NCBI GenBank assembly: GCA_009919445.1
Contig: RGBY01000152.1
Location: 1 to 6,202 of the forward strand
DNA length: 6,202 nt
Direction: 5' to 3'
Origin: Planctomycetia bacterium
Lineage (GTDB): Bacteria > Planctomycetota > Planctomycetia > Pirellulales > UBA1268
Shown: positions 1 to 5,398 of the stretch, in pieces
Position numbering within the stretch: the stretch's first letter is position 1
Layout: every line of letters starts with the position of its first letter
Program-made: the position numbers and the translations under genes
The notes under the pieces: generated by a model
Told to the model about the DNA's origin: nothing
Databases searched by the model: none
Seen by the model: the letters and a program-made list of their open reading frames with translations, nothing else

Positions 1-266
1 TGGCCCGATCGAATGAGCGACAGTTCCGGTGGCTGAGGTTCCTTCACCTTGACGATGATCTCAGCCTCGGCAAATACTTCCTCAGCTGAGGCAACAAGGC
101 GTGCTCCACAGCCAGCGTAGGCTTCGTCAGGCAGGCCTGAACCACTGCCTGCTGACTGCTGGACAATCACGTCATGCCCGGCCCGGATCAACTCCTCGGC
201 ACCAACCGGCAGCAAGGAGACGCGATACTCGTCTCGCTTGGTCTCCTTAGGAATGCCGATTTTCAT
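1..266 (-). CDS. ald: Alanine dehydrogenase, N-terminal part (cut by left edge)
   Basis: Alanine dehydrogenase catalyses the reversible NAD-dependent oxidative deamination of L-alanine to pyruvate and ammonia in the cytoplasm. Only the first 88 codons are visible; the rest lies beyond the left edge. The protein opens with MKIGIPKETKRDEYRVSLLP, the usual start of the AlaDH/PNT N-terminal domain. It continues with an AGSGSGLPDEAY segment and then KVKEPQ. By family numbering, Arg15 and Lys75 are pyruvate/alanine-binding residues, and both fall at exactly 15 and 75 here. KVKEP favours alanine dehydrogenase over the related transhydrogenase alpha subunit. The ATG at 266-264 gives the canonical N-terminus, although no clear Shine-Dalgarno sequence precedes it. 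It begins 24 bp after the stop of the upstream oxidoreductase on the same strand, so translation from a shared mRNA is plausible. The NAD-binding domain cannot be checked. Confidence 0.9.
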   Translation of the reverse strand, partial: MKIGIPKETKRDEYRVSLLPVGAEELIRAGHDVIVQQSAGSGSGLPDEAYAGCGARLVASAEEVFAEAEIIVKVKEPQPPELSLIRSG

Positions 267-290
267 AACGTGATCAAGTAATTTCTCAGG

Positions 291-1634
291 TTAGGCGACC
301 GTCTGCTGCAGTTTGTAAGAAGCCGGCATTGGCAGCGGGTAGTTGCCATCCTTGTCGGGGACAACTGGTGGTGTTGAATCCCAGGTAAGGTTTTCGGGCA
401 TCAGGTTAAAATCAGCAGCCAGCAGGTCACTGTAGGCCTGCGGCTTTCCAGAGTAGGTGGCCGTGCGGGCCAAGACTGCTGAAAAACTCGACGTGGCACC
501 GTAATAGGCGTTGTTAAGCGGTGTGTCGTTGCGAATAGCAGCTTGCAGTTCGTTATGCTCAACCTGATAAGGGTTCGTAGAGCCACCGGCATCCTTACTC
601 TTCGACTTGGTGGGCCCTTCGTATTGCCACAGAACTTTGCCTGAATAGTCTGTTATTTGACCAATTTTTACGAACCCTTTCGTTCCCTGGAACTCTTCGT
701 CAACGCGATTCTTTCCGCCGGGGAACTGTCGGCACTGACTGGCAATGCGGACCCCATTGGGATAGGCAAAGTTGACGGCGTGGTGGTCGTAAATCTCGCT
801 GGGCTGGCCCGGAATACGGTTCTGTTTGCCGCCCACCCCAAAGGCTGACTCAGGCAGCATGTCGAGGAACCAGTTGGCGATGTCAATGTTGTGTACGTGC
901 TGTTCGCAGATATGGTCGCCACACAGCCAGTTGAAGTGATACCAGTTGTGAACCTGAAACTGCATTTCGTTCATGTCTGGATTACGTTTGCGGTACCAGA
1001 TGCCACTGCCGTTCCAATAGACCTGGCCGCCAATGATCTCACCGGCCATGCCGTCGCGGACCCGCTTGATGGTTTCGCGGTAGGTGTTTTGGTAATGGCG
1101 TTGCAGCCCGACCACCACCTTGCGATTGGTCTCATCAGCCTTCTTCGCCACTTCAAGGACCAGTCGGGCTCCGGCACTGTCGACACAGACCGGCTTCTCC
1201 ATGAAGACATGCTTGCCCGCATTGATGGCGGCTTCAAAATGGGTCGGCCGAAAGCCCGGAGGGGTTGCCAGGATGACAAGGTCGCAATGCTCAAGCACTT
1301 TTTGGTAGGCATCGAGGCCATGGAACTGCCGCTCTTTCGGCAGGTCGACCTTGTCTTCCATCTTGCTAATCGCTCGCAGGGTGCGGTCGATATTGCTTTC
1401 AAAGGCATCGGCAACAGCAGTCACCTTGACGTTGGAGCCCTCAACGCTCAGGGCTTGCGTGAGAGCCCCCGTGCCACGGCCACCGCAGCCAACCAGGCCA
1501 ATGCGAATCTGTTCGGTGGAAGGAGACTGAGCATGAACACTCCGCAGCGAAGCGAGCGTGCCCCCGGTCACCCCGGCCAGTTTCAGGGCATTCCGACGTG
1601 AGGGGAGGAACGTGTCAGTGCGAGGTGTCGTCAT
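291..1634 (-). CDS. Tat-exported Gfo/Idh/MocA family oxidoreductase
   Basis: A 447-residue NAD(P)-dependent oxidoreductase of the glucose-fructose oxidoreductase / inositol dehydrogenase family; the substrate is probably a sugar or polyol but cannot be named. Residues 12-18 (SRRNALK) form a twin-arginine signal, followed by a short hydrophobic stretch and a probable cleavage after VHA (about residue 35), suggesting export of the folded protein. The Rossmann motif IGLVGCGGRG lies at about 45-54. The family EKP motif is at 146-148 (HVFMEKPV), and the catalytic-region motif CEQHVHNIDIANW at about 243-255. The start at 1634 was preferred over the in-frame ATG at 1694 because AGGAG sits 6 nt upstream and because the shorter form puts the Tat motif at the usual distance from the N-terminus. 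The alternative would add 20 residues before it. The gene lies 24 bp upstream of alanine dehydrogenase. The family is solid; the exact reaction is unknown. Confidence 0.93.
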   Translation of the reverse strand: MTTPRTDTFLPSRRNALKLAGVTGGTLASLRSVHAQSPSTEQIRIGLVGCGGRGTGALTQALSVEGSNVKVTAVADAFESNIDRTLRAISKMEDKVDLPKERQFHGLDAYQKVLEHCDLVILATPPGFRPTHFEAAINAGKHVFMEKPVCVDSAGARLVLEVAKKADETNRKVVVGLQRHYQNTYRETIKRVRDGMAGEIIGGQVYWNGSGIWYRKRNPDMNEMQFQVHNWYHFNWLCGDHICEQHVHNIDIANWFLDMLPESAFGVGGKQNRIPGQPSEIYDHHAVNFAYPNGVRIASQCRQFPGGKNRVDEEFQGTKGFVKIGQITDYSGKVLWQYEGPTKSKSKDAGGSTNPYQVEHNELQAAIRNDTPLNNAYYGATSSFSAVLARTATYSGKPQAYSDLLAADFNLMPENLTWDSTPPVVPDKDGNYPLPMPASYKLQQTVA

Positions 1635-1640
1635 GGCAAT

Positions 1641-1645
1641 CTCCT
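1641..1645 (-). promoter_or_regulatory. Shine-Dalgarno of the Gfo/Idh/MocA gene
   Basis: On the minus strand AGGAG lies 6 nt before the ATG at 1634-1632. It is the best ribosome binding site near this gene and decides the start against the upstream in-frame ATG at 1694, which has none. Confidence 0.7.
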
Positions 1646-1753
1646 GAAGAGGTTTCTGCATTTCGGGAAAGAGGTTCGGTGGTCTCGGGAGCATATGTCA
1701 AGACAGTGCCACCCTTACGCTCGGTTGTCCGATCGCTGTCTGCAAAGATACCT

Positions 1754-1779
1754 GCTTTTTCGCAATCGGGCCAAAAAGC
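1754..1779. repeat. Perfect 7-bp inverted repeat, GCTTTTT / AAAAAGC
   Basis: GCTTTTT at 1754-1760 is matched by its exact reverse complement AAAAAGC at 1773-1779, with a 12-base spacer. It lies in the gap between the rhodanese stop (1817) and the oxidoreductase start (1634). It could act as a weak transcription terminator in either direction or as a regulator site upstream of the oxidoreductase. The arms are seen directly; the role is inference. Confidence 0.4.
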
Positions 1780-1797
1780 CGCGGGCCCCGGAGGGGC
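1773..1797 (-). terminator. Weak intrinsic-terminator candidate after the rhodanese
   Basis: Read on the minus strand, 20 bp after the rhodanese stop, GCCCC-TCC-GGGGC forms a 5-bp stem (1785-1789 with 1793-1797). A run of five T (1777-1773) follows after a 7-nt spacer, CCGCGGC. The stem is short and the T-run is further away than in a classical terminator, so this is only a candidate. It would separate rhodanese transcription from the oxidoreductase gene. Confidence 0.3.
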
Positions 1798-1816
1798 AGG
1801 ACGCTCGAGAAAAGGC

Positions 1817-2167
1817 TCAGTAATGCGGGATAGCCGGGTCAATTTCGGTGCTCCAGGCTTCAATACCCCCCCGGAGGCTTTGAGCGGCAGAAAAACCGCG
1901 TTCCCGCAGCCAGTTTGTGACTCGCAGGCTACGGACGCCGTGATGGCAATGGACAATCAGGCGTTTCTCCCGCCAGGCTTCGATTTCGGCAAGCCGCTCC
2001 GGCAGTTCTTGCATGGGAATGAGCACCGCCCGTTCAATACGGGCAGTGCCATATTCTTCCGGAGTGCGGCAGTCCAGAAGCAGACACTCAGGAGGAGTTC
2101 TTTCTGCGAGTAGTTCTGCTGCTTCGACAGGATTGATTTCGGCTGGGAGTTCCATGCGAGAGAGCAT
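1817..2167 (-). CDS. Single-domain rhodanese-like protein
   Basis: A 116-residue cytoplasmic protein consisting of one rhodanese domain. Such domains carry sulfur as a persulfide on a loop cysteine (sulfurtransferase or sulfur relay). Seen in order: an N-terminal helix (INPVEAAELL), the LLDCRTPEEY strand and turn with the conserved Asp32 and Arg34, IERAVLIPM, and the active-site loop VHCHHGVRS with Cys74 as the expected catalytic residue. The closing GGIEAW is at about 100-105. The length fits a stand-alone domain, and there is no signal peptide or membrane segment. The loop CHHGVRS differs from the more common CRSGxRS. The start is uncertain: ATG at 2167 and ATG at 2155 (MELPAEINP) are in frame and neither has a good ribosome binding site. 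The gene is divergent from the CCA-adding enzyme with 91 bp between them. The physiological sulfur acceptor is unknown. Confidence 0.9.
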   Translation of the reverse strand: MLSRMELPAEINPVEAAELLAERTPPECLLLDCRTPEEYGTARIERAVLIPMQELPERLAEIEAWREKRLIVHCHHGVRSLRVTNWLRERGFSAAQSLRGGIEAWSTEIDPAIPHY

Positions 2168-2201
2168 AGCGGGTGGAAAGCCCCGTCGCGAGGAGCCTGA
2201 A

Positions 2202-2229
2202 TTGATTGTGTGGTTATTGGGTGGACAAT
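2202..2229 (+). promoter_or_regulatory. Candidate sigma-70-like promoter for the CCA-adding enzyme gene
   Basis: TTGATT (2202-2207) and GACAAT (2224-2229) are separated by 16 bp and each matches four of six bases of the sigma-70 consensus. A start near 2236 would give a leader of about 23 nt. The site lies in the 91-bp divergent gap, where promoters for both flanking genes must sit unless they are far upstream. I found no comparable pair for the rhodanese direction. The assignment is weak because planctomycete promoters often fit this consensus poorly. Confidence 0.25.
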
Positions 2230-2258
2230 AAGGAGTCGTCTCCGAAAGGCCGTTTTCA

Positions 2259-3521
2259 ATGCCCGCTGTCCACGCTGACCCGACTGCTGCTCGTGAGTTT
2301 GCCTTTGAGGTGGTTGCCCGTCTCAGACGAGCCGGCCATGAAGCAGTCTGGGCCGGCGGCTGTGTGCGGGATGAACTGCTGGGACATACACCGGCCGACT
2401 ATGACGTGGCCACCTCTGCGAAGCCGGAAGATGTCCGCAAACTCTTCGGCCAGCGACGCACGCTGGCTGTCGGTGCAGCTTTTGGTGTGATGACGGTGCT
2501 TGGGCCTCGGCCTGCTGGGCAGGTGGAAGTGGCAACATTCCGTGCGGATGCTCCGTACACCGATGGTCGGCATCCAGCCGGGGTCACTTTCTGTGGTGCC
2601 CGCGAGGATGCCCTCAGGCGAGACTTTACCATCAATGGAATGTTCTTTGACCCGCTCGAGGGCAGAGTCATTGACTACGTTGGTGGCCAAGATGATCTCA
2701 AGGAGGGCCTGATTCGGGCGATTGGGGTCGCCACCATGCGATTTGGGGAAGATCATCTGCGGATGTTGCGGGCTGTTCGATTTTCGGCTGGCTTCGGCTT
2801 CCCACTGGAGCATGAAACCCGTCGAGCAGTTGAGGCCATGGCCCATCTGGTCGAGTCCGTCAGCCCGGAACGCATTGCGGCTGAACTGCGGACGATGGCC
2901 GCACGGCCTGGACGCGGCCAGGCGATCAGCCTGCTTGTTGAAACGGGTTTGGCCGGTCCTGTGTTCCATGAATTCCATCAGCACGATGCGGCCTTTTGGA
3001 GGAGGGCAGCAGCGACCGTTGACGCCCTCGATGAGCCTAGCCTGCCCCTGCTGCTGGCAATTCTCTGTCAGCAGGATAGTGCGGCAGCAACGCGGCTTGC
3101 CCATCGGCTTCGGCTGTCGAACCATGAGCGAAAATTGACCCAGTGGCTGGTCGCCGCAGAGCATGCCATGAGTGAAGCAACGGCCGCTGGTGAGCTTGCT
3201 GAGCAGCCGTGGTCGATTCTCCAGCCCTGGCTAGGGCATGCCTGGCGGTTTCAATTGGCAGATCTCAGGCGAGCGGTGGCAGCCACCACGGGCCAAGGAA
3301 GCGAGGCGGCCAGTTGGGTCAGCCGTCAGGTTACCCGGCCCCAGGTGGAACTTGATCCGGCTGAATTACTCAGCGGACACGATTTGCTGGCACTCGGTGT
3401 TCCAGCCGGGCCTGACATCGGCGCGATGCTGAAAAAACTTCGGAGCCTGCAACTCGACGATGAGGTCACTAGCCGTGAAGAGGCAATGCAGAAAATTGCC
3501 GCCTGGCTTGCTTCAGGCTGA
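2259..3521 (+). CDS. cca: Class II tRNA nucleotidyltransferase (CCA-adding enzyme)
   Basis: A 420-residue cytoplasmic enzyme that adds or repairs the 3'-terminal CCA of tRNAs from CTP and ATP. Seen in order: GGCVRD at 33-38, the catalytic carboxylates in DYD (Asp47, Asp49), and the flexible-loop region YTDGRHPAGVTF at about 100-111. These are followed by RRDFTINGM at 120-128 and EDHLRMLRAVRF at 164-175. Glu164, Asp165 and Arg168 match the EDxxR nucleotide-selecting template. The rest is the helical tRNA-binding part with no HD domain visible. The length fits the short bacterial form. The start is firm: an in-frame TAA at 2229 and no GTG or TTG in between leave the ATG at 2259 as the first possible start, with a weak AAGG 9 nt upstream. 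A DGR-containing loop argues against a CC-only enzyme. An A-adding or poly(A) polymerase activity remains possible from sequence alone. It converges with scpB, leaving 43 bp between stops. Confidence 0.93.
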   Translation: MPAVHADPTAAREFAFEVVARLRRAGHEAVWAGGCVRDELLGHTPADYDVATSAKPEDVRKLFGQRRTLAVGAAFGVMTVLGPRPAGQVEVATFRADAPYTDGRHPAGVTFCGAREDALRRDFTINGMFFDPLEGRVIDYVGGQDDLKEGLIRAIGVATMRFGEDHLRMLRAVRFSAGFGFPLEHETRRAVEAMAHLVESVSPERIAAELRTMAARPGRGQAISLLVETGLAGPVFHEFHQHDAAFWRRAAATVDALDEPSLPLLLAILCQQDSAAATRLAHRLRLSNHERKLTQWLVAAEHAMSEATAAGELAEQPWSILQPWLGHAWRFQLADLRRAVAATTGQGSEAASWVSRQVTRPQVELDPAELLSGHDLLALGVPAGPDIGAMLKKLRSLQLDDEVTSREEAMQKIAAWLASG

Positions 3522-3564
3522 GGCTGTGGTGGGATGCCAGGGAAAATCTGACGAGAAGAAACGC

Positions 3565-4329
3565 CTAGCGGGGCGGCTCATGTGGATCTGGCAGATCGTC
3601 GAGCGACCGCAGGCTGAAAACTTCTAAAAACCGTGGCGTCGTTTGATAGTGGGGAACTTCTGTGGCGTCGTCCTTGCCAGCGACTGGCAACTTCACCAGT
3701 TCAAGAAGCCCCCGCCGGATCAGCTGCCGAAAGACGGCCGGCCCGGCATCACAGCCCAGCTGAGCCAGGCCCTCACGGGCAACAGGCTGATTCCAGGCGA
3801 CCACTGCAAGGGCATCGAGTGCGGCCGCGTCGAGCCGCACCCGACGGGTGCGGGCCTCAAGCACAACGCCGAACTGACGGTACTCCTCCCGCAGTCGCAT
3901 GACCCAGCCGTTCTCCTGGGAGACGACTTCGTAGGGGCAGCCATTGGCCCGATACTGCCCAGCCAGATCAGTTGCTAACTGGTCGATCTCGGCAGGGCGA
4001 ACCCCCCGCATGAGTTTGGCAACGCGTCGGCTGCTCAGAGGGGCAGCGGCAGGCAGGCCGACAAACAGAAGTGCCTCAAGAATCGACCGCGGGCTGATTC
4101 GGCAGGCCGCATCAGTTGAGGCGTCGGCCGCACAGGCAGCCTCATCGAGGTCAGGGGATGCATCGATCTGAGCAACCGGCGCAGCCGGGCTGGTGGTTGC
4201 CTGATACGGATCCTGTTCGCCCATCATTGCAGCAAAGGCCTGAGCCAATCGATCGATTGACATGCCGCCATCGGCTGGAGCCGCCTGGAATCCGGCAGGC
4301 TCTTCGTCGGAGTCAGGTCGAGTGCTCAC
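3565..4329 (-). CDS. scpB: Divergent ScpB-like condensin (SMC-Scp) subunit
   Basis: ScpB dimers join the ScpA kleisin and SMC to organise and segregate the chromosome. This 254-residue protein carries the two winged-helix domains of the family. The first begins at about residue 82 (SILEALLFVG) and the second at about 165-245. The second contains LDALAVVAWNQPVAR, matching the family's ETLAIVAYxQPITR, and the C-terminal HYQTTPRFLEVFSLRSLDDLP. Where typical members have IRGV and GRP segments, this one has LGCD and ATEVPHY, so it is a distant member. An N-terminal extension of about 80 residues holds a helical patch (MSIDRLAQAFAAMMG, 23-37) and an Ala/Asp-rich linker. I chose the GTG at 4329, preceded by AGGAG with 10 nt spacing. 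A TTG at 4362 would add 11 residues, and an ATG at 4263 would remove 22. No scpA lies in the window. It is 78 bp downstream of the epimerase on the same strand. Confidence 0.85.
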   Translation of the reverse strand: MSTRPDSDEEPAGFQAAPADGGMSIDRLAQAFAAMMGEQDPYQATTSPAAPVAQIDASPDLDEAACAADASTDAACRISPRSILEALLFVGLPAAAPLSSRRVAKLMRGVRPAEIDQLATDLAGQYRANGCPYEVVSQENGWVMRLREEYRQFGVVLEARTRRVRLDAAALDALAVVAWNQPVAREGLAQLGCDAGPAVFRQLIRRGLLELVKLPVAGKDDATEVPHYQTTPRFLEVFSLRSLDDLPDPHEPPR

Positions 4330-4339
4330 CAGTTGCTTG

Positions 4340-4344
4340 CTCCT
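4340..4344 (-). promoter_or_regulatory. Shine-Dalgarno candidate for scpB
   Basis: AGGAG on the minus strand lies 10 nt before the GTG at 4329-4327. It is the reason this start is preferred to the TTG at 4362, which has no purine-rich site before it. Confidence 0.5.
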
Positions 4345-4407
4345 GAGGATGCCCTCTGGCAACGCTTGAGGCTATCTGTTTCAGCAAACGCAGTTGACCG
4401 CGGCTGG

Positions 4408-5259
4408 TCATGACCAACGCTTCGCGACATGCTCCTTCATGAATGCCAGTGCATCACGGGCCAGTTGCTCTTCTGTGGAGTACATCTTGCGCCAGATTTT
4501 CGTAGCGGCCGCGATGGCTGGCAGAGCCAGCCCAAAGGCCTCGACGACCATCCAGCCATTCCAGTCATTTGCTTTGATGGCGTCAAAGGTCTCGTCCCAG
4601 GCGACATGTCCCTGCCCGGGTGTGCTGCGGTCATTTTCCGAAATGTGCACGATCTTCGTCCACGGCATGGCGGCGGTAATGGCCGCGGTGAGGTCCTTTT
4701 CTTCGATGTTGGCGTGGAAGGTGTCATACATCATTCGGACATTTGGATGATCAACAGCCGCCACGAATGCCACCGTTTGGTCAACGCTGGTGAGGAAGTA
4801 GTTCTCAAACCGGTTCAGGTATTCGGTGACGATGGTCACGCCGGCGGTGGCAGCATATTCAGCCACCTGTTGCATGGTTTCGACGCCCCACTTGAATTCA
4901 TCTTCGGTGGGGCCAGCGCCAGAAAATTCACCGATGGCAGAATGGGTTGGTCCGGCCAGCAGTGAAACGCCGGCGGCCTGGCAGCAGTCAATGGTTTTTT
5001 TCATGGCGTCTACCGCAGCAGCGCGGACACCGGCTGACGGACTGATTGGATTGTCGCCAGCGCCTCGGATCGTGACAGCGGTTCGCTCGAGAGCGAGTCC
5101 ATCGAGTCGCTTTCCCCAGTCGGCATAGAGGGGTTCGTTGAGTTCGAACATCGGCATCTCAACGCCTTCGTATCCCATCGCTTTCACTTGCTCGAGTACA
5201 GGCATCAGCCCGTCATGCATGCGGTCGGTCCAGAGCAGAAGATTGATGCCGTATTTCAT
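4408..5259 (-). CDS. TIM-barrel sugar epimerase, D-tagatose 3-epimerase-like
   Basis: A 283-residue xylose-isomerase-like TIM barrel of the ketose 3-epimerase (D-tagatose/D-psicose/L-ribulose) group, often labelled sugar phosphate isomerase/epimerase or hydroxypyruvate isomerase. Expected metal ligands are Glu146 (VTEYLNRFE), Asp179 (YDTFH), His205 (IVHISEND) and Glu240 (VVEAF). Their spacing of 33, 26 and 35 equals that recalled for the Pseudomonas cichorii D-tagatose 3-epimerase ligands Glu152, Asp185, His211 and Glu246. Substrate-contact equivalents Glu152, His182 and Arg211 are also present. The full active site therefore predicts a Mn-type C3 epimerase on a free ketose; the actual substrate is not known. 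The start at ATG 5259 gives the typical MKYGINLLLW opening; an in-frame TTG at 5280 is less likely. Neither has a clear Shine-Dalgarno. The protein is probably cytoplasmic, with no signal peptide. It lies between the methyltransferase (139 bp upstream) and scpB (78 bp downstream). Confidence 0.9.
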   Translation of the reverse strand: MKYGINLLLWTDRMHDGLMPVLEQVKAMGYEGVEMPMFELNEPLYADWGKRLDGLALERTAVTIRGAGDNPISPSAGVRAAAVDAMKKTIDCCQAAGVSLLAGPTHSAIGEFSGAGPTEDEFKWGVETMQQVAEYAATAGVTIVTEYLNRFENYFLTSVDQTVAFVAAVDHPNVRMMYDTFHANIEEKDLTAAITAAMPWTKIVHISENDRSTPGQGHVAWDETFDAIKANDWNGWMVVEAFGLALPAIAAATKIWRKMYSTEEQLARDALAFMKEHVAKRWS

Positions 5260-5278
5260 TGGGTGGGGCTTTCGTGAC

Positions 5279-5323
5279 AAAAGAGAGGGAAGTGGAGGAA
5301 AGGGAAGTGGGGAGGCGAGGGGA
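5279..5323. repeat. Purine/pyrimidine-asymmetric tract with an imperfect 15-bp tandem repeat
   Basis: Of 45 plus-strand bases, 42 are purines (exceptions at 5293, 5308 and 5316). It contains two adjacent 15-bp units, 5284-5298 and 5299-5313, identical at 12 of 15 positions and sharing GGGAAGTGG. It lies just upstream of the epimerase start, so a transcript of that gene would carry a C/U-rich leader here. No function can be assigned. Confidence 0.55.
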
Positions 5324-5398
5324 CAGCAGTGAGATGATCTCGCAGCAAAGATTCAACACGGCACGCCCGGAGAAGGCAAGCCTGACCCAGCGAATCAA

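Noticed and set aside
891..1601. Open frame of 236 codons on the plus strand, antisense to the oxidoreductase
   Set aside because: It falls entirely within the Gfo/Idh/MocA gene, and its translation has no family motif. It is explained by codon bias on the opposite strand.
1696..1701. Perfect TTGACA on the minus strand upstream of the oxidoreductase
   Set aside because: At 17-bp spacing the -10 position reads CGAACC, which does not resemble TATAAT, so a sigma-70 promoter is not supported.
1598..2113. Plus-strand open frame spanning the gap and most of the rhodanese gene
   Set aside because: Its translation is low-information and rich in Arg, Ser and Pro, and it overlaps a clear rhodanese on the other strand.
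2256..3164. Long open frame of 302 codons on the minus strand, antisense to cca
   Set aside because: It lies inside a well-supported CCA-adding enzyme gene with all catalytic motifs. Its translation shows no recognisable domain and looks like a codon-bias shadow.
4405..4416. Perfect 12-bp palindrome TGGTCATGACCA over the epimerase stop codon
   Set aside because: It is short and isolated, lies mostly inside coding sequence, has no T-run and no second copy noticed; likely chance.
5085..5098. Inverted repeat TCGCTC-GA-GAGCGA
   Set aside because: It is inside the epimerase coding region, with a loop too short for a stable hairpin; explained by Arg/Leu/Glu codons.
5287..5322. Possible G-quadruplex on the plus strand
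   Set aside because: Runs of three or more G are too unevenly spaced (a 12-base first loop) for a confident call; recorded only as a purine-rich tract.
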